From Aminithiophilus ramosus (GTDB taxonomy: Bacteria > Synergistota > Synergistia > Synergistales > Aminithiophilaceae), in contig NZ_CP072943.1 of the NCBI RefSeq assembly GCF_018069705.1, positions 1 through 64,000 on the forward strand: DNA of 64,000 bases, written 5' to 3'. Positions 36,602 to 45,275 of the stretch are shown here, piece by piece (position 1 is the first letter of the stretch; the number at the start of each line of letters is the position of its first letter). The position numbers and the translations under genes were made by a program. Under the pieces are notes generated by a model. The model worked only from the letters and a program-made list of their open reading frames with translations. It searched no databases and was not told where the DNA came from.

Positions 36602-37270
36602 CTAAAGGCCGATCTTCCGTTTGAGGCAGCGGTCGCCGTCGACGTAAGCCGGATAGGCCAGGCGGTGGACGGTGCCCCCTTCGATGGCGATGACGCTGAG
36701 GGCCTCGAGGCCGTTGAGGTAGCGGGCGTCGGCCCTTTGCCCTTCCGGAGGCGACGGCGCGTGGCCGAAGAGGTTGAAGGGGCACGGCGGTCGGGGCAGG
36801 TCGCGGAAGCGGTGAGCCAGGGCCAGGCTCTGGCCGCCGACGCGGATGGCGCCTCCTCCTTCGAAGAAGGTCGCCGCCGGAAGAAGTTCGGCGATGGCCT
36901 CGGGGCTGTCGTGGTTGCCGCAGGCGATGAAGAGGCCCTCCTCGAAAGGGGGCAAAAGGCGGCGGAAGGTCACCAGACGGCGACGGTAGCGGTCGATCTC
37001 GCGGGGGTTCCGTTCGAGCTTGACGTCGTCGGCCACGTCTCCCGTGTGGATCAGGGCCCTGGGACGGAGGAAGGCCACCAGCCGCCCCAGGTCGCCGTAG
37101 AAGGTCGAGGGCGTGTCGGAGACGTGGAGGAGGCAGCGCCCGCGCAGGGGCTCGAGCTCGAGGGGCCGGGCCATCTGGCCCGTCAGGCGCCGGGCCGCGT
37201 GCCCCATCCGCCCCAGGACCGATTCCCGATCCCGTTCGGAGCCGCTCCCGCCGCCTCCCGTCAGCGGCAC
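36602..37270 (-). CDS. Calcineurin-like metallophosphoesterase
   Basis: A 222-residue protein with the ordered metal motifs of the family: HVSDTP in place of the usual DxH, then HTGDVADD, CGNHDSPE, LAHRF and FGHAP. The GTG start at 37270 overlaps the end of the alcohol dehydrogenase gene; a later ATG (about 37207) is possible. The first Asp-x-His motif looks altered, with His and Asp swapped round as HVSD, as in the YfcE-like subgroup. The substrate is unknown. Confidence 0.75.
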   Translation of the reverse strand: MPLTGGGGSGSERDRESVLGRMGHAARRLTGQMARPLELEPLRGRCLLHVSDTPSTFYGDLGRLVAFLRPRALIHTGDVADDVKLERNPREIDRYRRRLVTFRRLLPPFEEGLFIACGNHDSPEAIAELLPAATFFEGGGAIRVGGQSLALAHRFRDLPRPPCPFNLFGHAPSPPEGQRADARYLNGLEALSVIAIEGGTVHRLAYPAYVDGDRCLKRKIGL

Positions 37271-38424
37271 CTTTCGAGAACGGCCCGGACGTCCTCCTCG
37301 CCGAGGGGGACGAAGGTCCCCACGGGGCCCTTCTCGACGGCCTTGCGGGCCATTTCGTCGAAGCGGTCGTCGCCGATGGACAGCTCCTTCAGGGTCGTCG
37401 CCAGGCCGCAGGAGCGCAGGAAGGCCCGGAAACGGGCGATCCCCTCCCGTGCCGTCCTCTCCATGTCGAAAAAGTCGGGTTCCACGTCCCAGACGCGATG
37501 GGCGAACTGGGCGAAGCGTCTCAGATCGTGGCCGACGACGTGGTCCATCCAGGCGGGAAAGACGACGGCCAGCCCCGCTCCGTGGGCCACGTCATAGAGG
37601 GCGCTCAGCTCGTGTTCGATCCTGTGGGAGGCCCAATCGCCCTCGCGGCCCGTGTCGAGGAGATCGTTGTGGGCGATCGTCGAGGCCCACATCAGCTCGG
37701 CCCGGGCGGCGTAGTCGTCGGGGCGGGCCAGGGCCCGGGGGAGGTTGGCGATGATGGTTTTCATCGTCGCCTCGCAGAGGCGGTCCGTGAGCTCCACGTC
37801 GGCCTCGTTGGTGAAATAGCGCTCCATGACGTGGGCCAGCATGTCGACGGCTCCGAAGCGGGTCTGGTCGGCGGGAAGGGAGAAGGTCAGCTCGGGGTTG
37901 AGGAGGGCGAAGCGGGGACGGAGGAGTCCGTTGCGGAAGCCCCGCTTGTAGAGTCCCTCTTCGTTGGTGATGACCGAGACGGGACTGGTCTCGCTCCCGG
38001 CGGCGGGAAGGGTCAGGACGACGCCGACGGGAAGGGCCCTCTCCGGTTTCGAAATTCCCTCGAAGAAATCCCAGACCCCGCACGAGGCGGGAATGCCCAG
38101 GGCGATGGCCTTGGCCGAGTCGATGACGCTTCCCCCTCCCACGGCGAGGACGAGGCCGATCCTCTCCCGGCGGCCCAGCTCGATGCCCCTTTCGACGAGG
38201 CTCAGTCGGGGATTGGGTTGGACGCCGCCCAGCTCGACGACGTCGACGGCCGCGTCGGCCAGGCTCGCGGCGATGCGATCGTAAAGGCCGCTTCGCTTGA
38301 CGCTCCCTCCCCCGTAATGGAGAAGGACCGTGGCGGCGAGAGGAGCCGTCTCGGCGCCGACGCGCTCCTCGGCGGCGCGGCCGAAGAGAATCTTCGTCCC
38401 GTTCTGAAAGGTGAAATCGCGCAT
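37261..38424 (-). CDS. Iron-containing alcohol dehydrogenase (BdhA/YqdH-like)
   Basis: A 387-residue type III alcohol dehydrogenase, probably NAD(P)H-linked and reducing short-chain aldehydes in fermentation. The start DFTFQNGTKILFG and the block YGGGSVKRSGLYD are those of the butanol dehydrogenase group. The nucleotide motif VLAVGGGSVIDSAKAIA, and the metal ligands in FGAVDMLAHVMERYF and ALYDVAHGAGLAVVFPAWM, are present. Strong ribosome site AAGGAGG. A terminator precedes it. Confidence 0.92.
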   Translation of the reverse strand: MRDFTFQNGTKILFGRAAEERVGAETAPLAATVLLHYGGGSVKRSGLYDRIAASLADAAVDVVELGGVQPNPRLSLVERGIELGRRERIGLVLAVGGGSVIDSAKAIALGIPASCGVWDFFEGISKPERALPVGVVLTLPAAGSETSPVSVITNEEGLYKRGFRNGLLRPRFALLNPELTFSLPADQTRFGAVDMLAHVMERYFTNEADVELTDRLCEATMKTIIANLPRALARPDDYAARAELMWASTIAHNDLLDTGREGDWASHRIEHELSALYDVAHGAGLAVVFPAWMDHVVGHDLRRFAQFAHRVWDVEPDFFDMERTAREGIARFRAFLRSCGLATTLKELSIGDDRFDEMARKAVEKGPVGTFVPLGEEDVRAVLERCR

Positions 38425-38445
38425 GGAAAAACCTCCTTCGTCAAG

Positions 38446-38478
38446 TCAAAAAAGGCCTCGCCCGGAAGGCGAAGCCGC
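38446..38478 (-). terminator. Terminator after gene 38503
   Basis: On the minus strand, a stem GGCTTCGCC/GGCGAGGCC (about 38454-38476) is followed by TTTTTT. It separates the hypothetical gene from the alcohol dehydrogenase gene. Confidence 0.75.
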
Positions 38479-38502
38479 GACAGGTCTCGGCGCTGCGGGG
38501 GG

Positions 38503-38916
38503 TCAGAGATCGTAGACGGCGGCCACGTCGAAGGGGAGATCCATCCCCTTCGTGCGTTCGATGCGGATGAAGCGCTTCTCCCCCTCCCGCCTCAGCCGCA
38601 GGGGGACGAGAGGACGTCCCGAGGCGTCGGTGCAGGCCAGAGGGGTGGGGCGGGAGTCGGTCTCGACGGGAAGGCCCCGACTCTCGGCCAGGTAGCGCTT
38701 CAGGATCTCCAGCTCGCCGGCGGTGAAAAACTCGTCGACGTAGCCCTTGACGTGGAAGCGGTCCTCTTGGGGCAACTTGTCGAAGTCCCGGACGAGACTG
38801 CCGTAGCCCGATAGGTGAGCCTCGCCGGAACGCAGGGGAATCCAGACGACGCGCACATTCTCCCGGCCCTGGAAGGACGTGAGAACCGAATAGGCTCGGT
38901 AAAGGAACAGTTCCAT
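38503..38916 (-). CDS. Hypothetical protein, 137 residues
   Basis: The start at 38916 lies behind AAAGGAGGAG. The protein reads MELFLYRAYSVLTSFQGREN, then a central FHVKGYVDEFFTAGEL and a basic C-terminal part with LRLRREGEKRFIRIERTKG. It is soluble and of mixed alpha/beta character. No family is recognised. It is a single-gene unit: a terminator follows and the upstream gap is non-coding. Confidence 0.6.
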   Translation of the reverse strand: MELFLYRAYSVLTSFQGRENVRVVWIPLRSGEAHLSGYGSLVRDFDKLPQEDRFHVKGYVDEFFTAGELEILKRYLAESRGLPVETDSRPTPLACTDASGRPLVPLRLRREGEKRFIRIERTKGMDLPFDVAAVYDL

Positions 38917-39247
38917 GGCCACTCCTCCTTTGCTCTTCCCATTATAACGCCGGCCGGTCGTGGCGGTCTTCCCCCGGACGAGCGAGGAGAACACGGAAAT
39001 CTTGTCGACTTCGCCGGCCCCTCCCCGATTCACGGGCAGAGCCGGATGGAAGCGCCTCTCGCCCGGCCGGCGTCTGGAAAACGGGGACGGTCGCCCCGAA
39101 TCCGCACCGACGAGGTGGCCGGAACGGGCCTTGAATCGGCGGATCCGGCGGCGTCTGTCTTGAAGAGCCTGCGGATTAGGGCCCCTCTCCTCTCGTAGGC
39201 AAAGCCATCACCGAGGTCTACAATGGCGGGACAAGGAGGTGTTGTCC
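38917..39247. other. Intergenic gap with repeat copy A
   Basis: The only structure I see is repeat copy A (39070-39184). The rest is the divergent leaders of the hypothetical and amidohydrolase genes. Confidence 0.5.
39070..39184 (+). repeat. Dispersed structured repeat, copy A
   Basis: The most complete copy. The core from 39094 begins CCCCGAATCCGCA and ends TGCGGATTAGGG, so the ends pair as a 12-13-bp stem with one mismatch. It matches copies B and C (same strand) and D (opposite strand). Confidence 0.7.
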
Positions 39248-40423
39248 GTGAAAACCTACTCTGCCCTGGCCCGACGTCTCGACGACCGCATCGAGACCGA
39301 GACCGAGGCCGCCGTCGCCCTCAGCGAGGACCTGGCGGCCCATCCCGAGCTCTCCGGCGAGGAATACGAGAGCAGCCGCAAGATCGTCGCCCTTCTCGAA
39401 AGGGCCCGGTTCGCCCTCACCTTTCCCTACGCCGATCTGCCCACGGCCTTCAGGGCCACCAGGGGGAGCGGCACCCCTCGCGTGGCCCTCCTCGTCGAGT
39501 ACGACGCCCTTCCCGAGCTGGGCCATGCCTGCGGCCACAACCTCCACGGCGCCATGTCCGTCCTCGCCGCCCTCGGCCTGGCCGAGATCGTCGACGACAT
39601 CGGCGGCACCCTCGACGTCATCGGCACGCCGGCCGAGGAGACGGACGGCGCCAAGTGCTCCATGGCCGACAAGGGCCTCTTCGACGGGTACGACCTGGCC
39701 CTCATGATCCACTCGGGATCGGGCGTCTCCATGGCCGCCTTCCGGTCGCTGGCCATGGATGGCTACCGTTTCACCTTCCGGGGCAGGACGGCCCACGCCG
39801 CGGCGGCCCCCTGGGAGGGGCGCAACGCCCTCAACGGCGTCCAGCTCTTCTTCCACGCCGTCGACATGCTGCGCCAGCACAGCCGTCCCGAGGCGAGGAT
39901 CCACGGCGTCATCGACAGGGGCGGCACGGCGCCCAACATCGTCCCCGAAGAGGCCGTCTGCCGCTTCGAATTCCGGGCGCCGGCGCGGACCTATCTCGAC
40001 GGCCTCAGGGAGCGCTGTTTCGACTGCGCCCGAGGGGCGGCCCTGGCGACGGGGACGGAGGTGACCTGGGAGAAATTCGAGTCGAGCTTCGACGAGATCG
40101 TCCCCAACGAGGCCGGCGAGGCCCTCGTCGAGGAGATCTTCGACGAGCTTTCCATCCCCTTCACGACGCCGGCCGATCCGGCGGGCTCGACGGACATGGG
40201 CAACGTGAGCCGCCGTTGCCCGGCCCTCCATCCCATCCTGGCCGTCACGCCTCACGACTACCCCCTCCACACGAGGGAATTCGCCCGAGCCGTCGTCGGT
40301 CCCGAGGCCCACAGGGCCCTTCTCGCCGGAGCCCGCGTCCTCGGCAGGGCCGTCCTGCGCACCTTCCTCGACGGAGATCTGAGGGAGGCCATGAGAAGGG
40401 ACCTGGAGAAGAACCGGCGGTGA
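39248..40423 (+). CDS. M20-family amidohydrolase
   Basis: A 391-residue metallo-amidohydrolase. The GTG at 39248 is chosen because AAGGAGGTG (39233-39241) would overlap the earlier starts. The metal-site motifs are YDALPELGHACGHNLHG, GTPAEETDGAK and DPAGSTDMGNVS, with the dimerisation domain from TFRGRTAHAAAAPWEGRNAL. This arrangement is that of the AbgB/aminoacylase group that removes acyl or aminobenzoyl groups from amino acids. The substrate is not determinable. Confidence 0.85.
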   Translation: MKTYSALARRLDDRIETETEAAVALSEDLAAHPELSGEEYESSRKIVALLERARFALTFPYADLPTAFRATRGSGTPRVALLVEYDALPELGHACGHNLHGAMSVLAALGLAEIVDDIGGTLDVIGTPAEETDGAKCSMADKGLFDGYDLALMIHSGSGVSMAAFRSLAMDGYRFTFRGRTAHAAAAPWEGRNALNGVQLFFHAVDMLRQHSRPEARIHGVIDRGGTAPNIVPEEAVCRFEFRAPARTYLDGLRERCFDCARGAALATGTEVTWEKFESSFDEIVPNEAGEALVEEIFDELSIPFTTPADPAGSTDMGNVSRRCPALHPILAVTPHDYPLHTREFARAVVGPEAHRALLAGARVLGRAVLRTFLDGDLREAMRRDLEKNRR

Positions 40424-40436
40424 CGGGGCGCTCCGC

Positions 40437-41291
40437 CTAAAAAAGAGTCTCCAGGGCCTTGCCCGTGTCGTCGAGGTTTTCCGAGGCCTTGCAGAGCCTG
40501 GCGATGAGCTCCTGGAGCTTGGCCGTGTGAACCTGCCGTTCCTGACCCATGCGGCCGATCTGCTGGAGTGGCTCGGCCATGGCCGGAAGGGTCTGGCCGA
40601 AGGAGGAGAGGACCGATCCGATGGTCCGGGCCGACTGGTCCGTGTCCTCGGCCAGCTCCTTCACCTCTCCGGCCACGACGGCGAACCCCCGTCCCGCCTC
40701 TCCGGCCCGGGCCGCCTCGATGGCGGCGTTGAGGCCCAGCATCTTCGTCTGACGGGCGATGCCCTGGATGGAGTGGACGATCTCGTCCATCTTGGCCGCC
40801 TTGGCGCTCAGCTCCTCCATCTGGGCCACGAGAGGCGTGAAGGTCGTCCGGACCTGCTCGTTTCCCTTCATGAGCGAGTCGGCCAGAGCCGTCAGCGGCT
40901 CGACGAGACCGTCGATCTCCTTGCGCAGGTTCCCCAGGCTGCGGATCTGCCCCTCGATGACCTGGCGGCATTGCTCCTCCCGGGCGATGATCTCGTAGAT
41001 GAAGCGGCAGTCGGCCGACGTCAGAAGGCCCACGTTGTCGGGCTTCCATCGGCGCAGTTTTTCCGTCACCTCGGCGACGCCCGTCACCTCCAGGAGAAGG
41101 TCCATAGGCTGCTGCAGAAGGCGGTCCATGTCCTGGGTGGTGAAGAGGCGGTGCTGCTTGGCCAGCAGGACGGCGGGCGCGTCGCTGTTCCTGTCCATGA
41201 CGCCGGTGATCTCCAGCCCGAGAGCGATGAAATGCCTCAGAAGCGTTGCGGCTCCTTTGCCCCCTCCGACGAAGGCGATCCGGAAAGCCAT
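40437..41291 (-). CDS. Soluble chemoreceptor-like protein with N-terminal Rossmann domain
   Basis: A 284-residue fusion. Residues 1-100 start [20 protein letters not shown] and contain ITGVMDRN and [11 protein letters not shown], the pattern of a dinucleotide-binding Rossmann domain as in aspartate or homoserine dehydrogenases. A short helix pair then leads to a chemoreceptor signalling tip, [20 protein letters not shown]. There is no membrane segment and no HAMP. It could report NAD(P) or a metabolite state to CheA/CheW (inference). Strong purine-rich ribosome site upstream. Confidence 0.75.
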   Translation of the reverse strand: MAFRIAFVGGGKGAATLLRHFIALGLEITGVMDRNSDAPAVLLAKQHRLFTTQDMDRLLQQPMDLLLEVTGVAEVTEKLRRWKPDNVGLLTSADCRFIYEIIAREEQCRQVIEGQIRSLGNLRKEIDGLVEPLTALADSLMKGNEQVRTTFTPLVAQMEELSAKAAKMDEIVHSIQGIARQTKMLGLNAAIEAARAGEAGRGFAVVAGEVKELAEDTDQSARTIGSVLSSFGQTLPAMAEPLQQIGRMGQERQVHTAKLQELIARLCKASENLDDTGKALETLF

Positions 41292-41414
41292 CGAGAACCC
41301 CCCTTAAGGAATGGTGAACCTACCGGTTCGAGCTTGGAACGACTCAGAAGTAGTGTACGTTCTTTTTCCCTTTCGGCCAAGCCGCTCCCCACTTCCCGGC
41401 GATCGGGCCGATGC

Positions 41415-41431
41415 GGGGCGGGACCGCAAAC
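41415..41431 (+). repeat. Target-site duplication, left
   Basis: The 17-base GGGGCGGGACCGCAAAC recurs exactly at 42951-42967, on the other side of the insertion sequence. Confidence 0.8.
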
Positions 41432-42950
41432 TGTCAAGGGACACTAAAAATGTCATCTAAAAAGAGGGTCTGAGGGACAATGAAAGTGTCGCTTTCGAGG
41501 GGCTGAAATCGCCCCCGTCAACAGCCCGCCTTGGCTTTCCTCCGCGGCGGAGGTCCTTCTAGGGAGGGGAACCCGTCCCTTGCTCGGAGCCGACCGCCGC
41601 GGCAGGAGGAGCGGGATTCTGTCGCCAGGGATGGTCTGCCGCCGGCTTCCTCTGCTTCTTCGTTTTGCATGGAGTGCCTGTCTTCGTCTCGATGACAGGC
41701 GGGGGAGTCGCAGGGGGCTCTTTGTCGACGGCTGCGAGATCGTAGAGCCCGTCATGGACAAGAGCCAGGAGTTTCCCGTCGAGCTTCTCGATGACCTTGA
41801 CCGCCTGTCCTCTGGCAAGAAGCAGGGGGCGTCTGCGGGGGCCTATCAGGGCGTACTGTTTTCCGTCGAGGGAAATCGTCGAGTCTCCCGAGGCCTTCCG
41901 GTCGGTCTGGCGAGTCAGGAGGAGATCGAGAGCGGGGCCGTCCGGCGGAGGGAGAAAGGCAGATGCCCCCTCTGCGGGAGGACGAGCGAACCTCGGGTTA
42001 TGGACCTCTCCCGGGTAGGCGGCGAGCAGGACGTTGGCCTCTTCGATCGTTTTCACTCCGGCCCGTCGGAAGGCGACGACGAGACGATCCTGAAGAGTTC
42101 CCCAGAGCCTTTCGATCCGCCCCTTCGCCTGGGGAGACCCTGCAGGGACATAGCGAGTTCCGAGAGCCTCCAGAGCGCGGCCGAACTGGGTTACAGGCGC
42201 CGAGTCCTCCAGCTCCTCCTTGATCGTCAGTTTTTCCGACTTGGGAGAAAGGAAGATGGTGTGGCGGTCGGCGTAAAGCTCGCGAGGCACGCCGTGGCGA
42301 TCAAGCATCTGACGGAGCACGCGGAAGTAGCCGAAGAGGCACTCATTCCTGGCCATCCACAGACCGAGGACCTCTCCTGTGGCATCGTCAATCACGCCGT
42401 GGAGAGTGCAACGCTCACCGATCTCGAACCAATCGAAAGGAGAGGCGTCCATCTGGACCAGATCGCCTCGTCGGGACCGTCGGACCCTGCGGGAACGCCG
42501 CTTCGGGGCCCGGTGGCGATGAACGAGGGACAGGTTCTCCGCGCGAAGGAAACGGGCGATGCTCTTGGCGCTCAGCACGAGATCATGCTCTTCGGCAAGG
42601 AGTTCGGCCATGTGCTGACAGCTCGTATCCCTGTAAAGACCCTTGGCCAGACTGACGACGAAATCCCGTGTCTCCTGAGAGATTCTGCGCCGGGACGGTT
42701 TGCCTCGTCCCTTGTGCAGGAGCCCCTGCGCTCCTTCTTCCCGGTAGCGTCGTTTGAGCCGAAAGACCTGACGGCGGCTCAGACCGAGCCGATCGGCCAC
42801 CTCCTGAACCGTCAGGTTGCCCGCGACAGCCTCTTCCACCAACCCCAAGCGCCTTGCTTCTTTTGTCTTCATGAGTAGGTCTCTCCTGGTCGTCATAAGT
42901 GACATTTTCCCTGTCCTCTTCACGAGTGACAATACCATTGTCCGGCGACA
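41432..42950 (-). mobile_element. Insertion sequence, IS1202/ISNCY-like
   Basis: A 1,519-bp element bounded by imperfect inverted ends. The left reads TGTCAAGGGACACTAAAAAT; the right, on the other strand, reads TGTCGCCGGACAATGGTATT. Both share TGTC...GGACA...TGTCA. It is flanked by an exact 17-base duplication. One transposase gene fills it. Long duplications are known for the IS1202 group; the group name is inferred. Confidence 0.85.
41559..42872 (-). CDS. DDE transposase of the insertion sequence
   Basis: A 437-residue transposase. The N-terminal helix-turn-helix reads TVQEVADRLGLSRRQVFRLK, with a second helical DNA-binding part at SRRRISQETRDFV. The integrase-type core has DLVQMDASPFDW, ELYADRHTIF and AKGRIERLWGTLQ, which supply the D-D-E triad. 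The start at 42872 follows AGGAGAG; an ATG eight codons earlier (42896) is also possible. The frame is intact, so the element may be active. Confidence 0.9.
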   Translation of the reverse strand: MKTKEARRLGLVEEAVAGNLTVQEVADRLGLSRRQVFRLKRRYREEGAQGLLHKGRGKPSRRRISQETRDFVVSLAKGLYRDTSCQHMAELLAEEHDLVLSAKSIARFLRAENLSLVHRHRAPKRRSRRVRRSRRGDLVQMDASPFDWFEIGERCTLHGVIDDATGEVLGLWMARNECLFGYFRVLRQMLDRHGVPRELYADRHTIFLSPKSEKLTIKEELEDSAPVTQFGRALEALGTRYVPAGSPQAKGRIERLWGTLQDRLVVAFRRAGVKTIEEANVLLAAYPGEVHNPRFARPPAEGASAFLPPPDGPALDLLLTRQTDRKASGDSTISLDGKQYALIGPRRRPLLLARGQAVKVIEKLDGKLLALVHDGLYDLAAVDKEPPATPPPVIETKTGTPCKTKKQRKPAADHPWRQNPAPPAAAVGSEQGTGSPP

Positions 42951-42967
42951 GGGGCGGGACCGCAAAC
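42951..42967 (+). repeat. Target-site duplication, right
   Basis: Second copy of the 17-base duplication. It abuts the -35 box of the hydE promoter. Confidence 0.8.
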
Positions 42968-42995
42968 TTGACAAAAAAAGCACTAAATGTATCAT
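42968..42995 (+). promoter_or_regulatory. Predicted hydE promoter
   Basis: The -35 TTGACA (42968-42973), a 16-base spacer and the -10 TATCAT (42990-42995) begin at the first base after the right target duplication. Confidence 0.6.
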
Positions 42996-43083
42996 GTATG
43001 GGATTGGGCTCGTAGAGCCCCGCCGCTCCGGCGAAGGGCTTCCTGTGCGCTGTTTCGCGGGAGAGAAAGGGAGGGACCGAGCC

Positions 43084-44136
43084 TTGAAGACAGGATCTGC
43101 GGAGATCGCCCGCCTTCTGGCCCGTCCGCTCGAGGAGCTCGTCGCCGAGGCCGACAGCCTGCGTCGCCTCCGCCACGGCGACGGCGTCTGGATTCGGGGG
43201 CTGTTGGAGTTCACCAACCGCTGCACCTGCAACTGCCTCTACTGCGGCCTGCGTGCCGCCAACGGTCGTCTCGGCCGCTACAGCCTGACGGAGGAGGAGA
43301 TCCTTCTCTCCGTCAGGGCCGGTTTCGCCCGAGGTCTGGGCACCTTCGTCCTCCAGGGCGGGGAGGACCCCGACTGGACGACCGATCGCCTCTGCCGCCT
43401 CGTCGAGGCCGTCAAGGTCGAGACGGAGGGGAGGGCGGCCGTCACGCTCAGCTGCGGCATCAAAAGCCGCGGCGACTACCGTCGCCTCGCCGCCTGCGGC
43501 GCCGATCGCTACCTCCTGCGCTTCGAGACGGCCGATCCAATCCTTCACGAACGTCTCCGCGGCGGCATCAGTCTTCGTCGCCGCCTCCAGGCTCTCGACG
43601 ACCTCCGCGAAGAGGGGTTCGAGCTCGGATCGGGATTCATGGTCGGCCTTCCCGGCGAGACGGAGGCCGTTCGTGTCGCCAATCTCGAACTCTGCCGCGA
43701 TCTGGCCCTCGACATGGTCGGCATAGGACCCTTCATCGCCAATCCCGACACGCCTCTGGCCGGCGAGGCCTCGGGCACCCTGGAAGCGACGGTGCGGATG
43801 ACGGCGGCCCTGCGCCTCCTTCTGCCCGATGCCAACATCCCCGCCACGACGGCGGCCGGCTCCCTCTTCAGCCAGGGAAGAGAGGCCATGCTCGGAGCCG
43901 GGGCCAACGTCCTCATGCCCAACGTGACGCCCCTGGCCTATCGGGAACGCTATCTTCTCTATCCCGGCAAGGACACGATCACCCAGGATGGCATTCAGGA
44001 GCTGGAGGCCATCGCGGCCCACCTCGAGGAACTGGGCCGCCGCGCCGATCTCGGGAGGGGCGATTCGCCGTCGAGGACGCGCACTAATAAAAAACAAATG
44101 GATCAAAATTCAAAGAAAACAATCGAGAAAACATAA
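43084..44136 (+). CDS. hydE: [FeFe] hydrogenase maturase HydE
   Basis: A 350-residue radical-SAM enzyme that helps build the 2Fe subcluster of the H-cluster. The TTG at 43084 is chosen because AAAGGGAGGG lies 8 bases upstream. The cluster motif is CTCNCLYCGLRA (CxxxCxxC), followed by GFARGLGTFVLQGGEDP, LRFETADPILHERLRGG and GIGPFIANPDTPL, typical of HydE. The tail is A+T-rich. An insertion sequence lies directly upstream of its promoter. It is separated from hndA by 211 bases. Confidence 0.92.
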   Translation: MKTGSAEIARLLARPLEELVAEADSLRRLRHGDGVWIRGLLEFTNRCTCNCLYCGLRAANGRLGRYSLTEEEILLSVRAGFARGLGTFVLQGGEDPDWTTDRLCRLVEAVKVETEGRAAVTLSCGIKSRGDYRRLAACGADRYLLRFETADPILHERLRGGISLRRRLQALDDLREEGFELGSGFMVGLPGETEAVRVANLELCRDLALDMVGIGPFIANPDTPLAGEASGTLEATVRMTAALRLLLPDANIPATTAAGSLFSQGREAMLGAGANVLMPNVTPLAYRERYLLYPGKDTITQDGIQELEAIAAHLEELGRRADLGRGDSPSRTRTNKKQMDQNSKKTIEKT

Positions 44137-44284
44137 AAAACCAAAACAATCGCCTTCATGCATGCTCTTTACGTTGTTGGGCCTTCCTGTTACAAAAAGT
44201 TCAGGGCCGTTGTCTCGCTGCGAGAGCCCTCGGTTGTCGTGAGAAGAAAAACTGCCCGGAAGCGGTCCTTGGGGGGAAACTTTT

Positions 44285-44316
44285 TTGTGAAAGTGAATTC
44301 AAGTGTTTTATGGGAC
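44285..44316 (+). promoter_or_regulatory. Possible promoter region of the hnd operon
   Basis: An A+T-rich stretch before hndA contains TTGTGA (44285-44290) and, 17 bases on, TTATGG. TTGTGAAA resembles half of a Rex redox-repressor site, but the second half is not convincing. Confidence 0.3.
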
Positions 44317-44347
44317 TCTTTCCAAAAGGGGAAAAGGAGGCAAGGGA

Positions 44348-44830
44348 ATGACCACATGTTGCAAGACCCATCCGGGCTATGAGGAGCTGGCGGCCTTTAT
44401 CGAGGGGCTGCCCGACAAGAAGGGGGAACTCATAACGGTTCTCCACCGGGCCCAGGGGATTTTCGGCTGTCTGCCACGCGAGATTCAGGAGTACGTGGCG
44501 GAGAAGATGGAGCTCCCCCTGGCCAAGGTCTACGGCGTCGTCAAGTTCTACTCGTTCTTCCACATGCTGCCCAGGGGCAAGCATCCCATCTCGGTCTGCA
44601 TGGGAACGGCCTGTTACGTCCGCGGCGCCGAAGATGTCGTCGAGGAACTGGCCAAGCAGCTCAAGATCAAGGTGGGTGGCGTCACGGAGGATGGCAAGTT
44701 CTCCCTCGACACGCTCCGCTGCGTCGGGGCCTGCGGTCTCGCTCCCGTCGTCATCGTCGGCGAGAAGGTCTACGGCCGCGTCTCGCCCTCGCAGATCTCG
44801 GCCATCCTGGCCGAGTACGCCGAAGCCTAG
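44348..44830 (+). CDS. hndA: Hnd-type hydrogenase subunit A (NuoE-like)
   Basis: A 160-residue thioredoxin-like [2Fe-2S] protein of the NuoE family, the electron-transfer subunit (HydC/HndA) of the soluble NAD(P)-linked [FeFe] hydrogenase. The cluster cysteines are in CMGTACYVRGA and CVGACGLAP. The N-terminal helical part has IQEYVAEKMELPLAKVYGV. The ATG at 44348 follows AAGGAGG. First of the hndABCD run. A near copy serves the formate dehydrogenase at 56017. Confidence 0.93.
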   Translation: MTTCCKTHPGYEELAAFIEGLPDKKGELITVLHRAQGIFGCLPREIQEYVAEKMELPLAKVYGVVKFYSFFHMLPRGKHPISVCMGTACYVRGAEDVVEELAKQLKIKVGGVTEDGKFSLDTLRCVGACGLAPVVIVGEKVYGRVSPSQISAILAEYAEA

Positions 44831-44846
44831 GTCAGGAGGGGTCGTC

Positions 44847-45245
44847 ATGGCTAAGATCGGTTCTCTCGAAGAGCTGCGCAAGCTGAAGGAAAAGACGAAG
44901 AACGCCACGGAGCTTCGCGAGAAGGGACACGACATCGAGAAGCTCGTTCAGGTCAAAGTCAGCATGGCCACCTGCGGCATCGCCTCGGGCGCCCGGGAGA
45001 CTCTGGCCGATTTCATGAGGCTTTCCCGCGAGAAGGGCATCGAGAATATCGTCTTCACTCAGACGGGCTGCATGGGCTACTGCCACAGCGAGCCCACCGT
45101 CGAGGTGACCAAGCCCGGCGAGGATCCCATCGTCTTCGGCAACGTCAAGGGCGACAGGGTCCGGGAAATCGTCGAGAAGTACATCCTCAAGGGCGAGCTT
45201 GTGGCGGATATCATTCCCACCGCCTACAAGACCATCGACCAGTGA
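44847..45245 (+). CDS. hndB: Hnd-type hydrogenase subunit B ([2Fe-2S])
   Basis: A 132-residue thioredoxin-fold ferredoxin-like protein. It begins AKIGSLEELRKLKEKTK and carries four cluster cysteines in ATCGIASGA and TGCMGYCHSEP. It matches HndB of NADP-reducing hydrogenases. Only 16 bases separate it from hndA. Its counterpart in the formate dehydrogenase operon starts at 56620. Confidence 0.9.
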   Translation: MAKIGSLEELRKLKEKTKNATELREKGHDIEKLVQVKVSMATCGIASGARETLADFMRLSREKGIENIVFTQTGCMGYCHSEPTVEVTKPGEDPIVFGNVKGDRVREIVEKYILKGELVADIIPTAYKTIDQ

Positions 45246-45275
45246 CCGCTGTAGAAGGGGAAGGTGTCTTTCTCA

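Noticed and set aside
44285-44305. Rex binding site ahead of hndA
   Set aside because: Only one half (TTGTGAAA) is good; the expected TTCACAA half is not found at the right distance.
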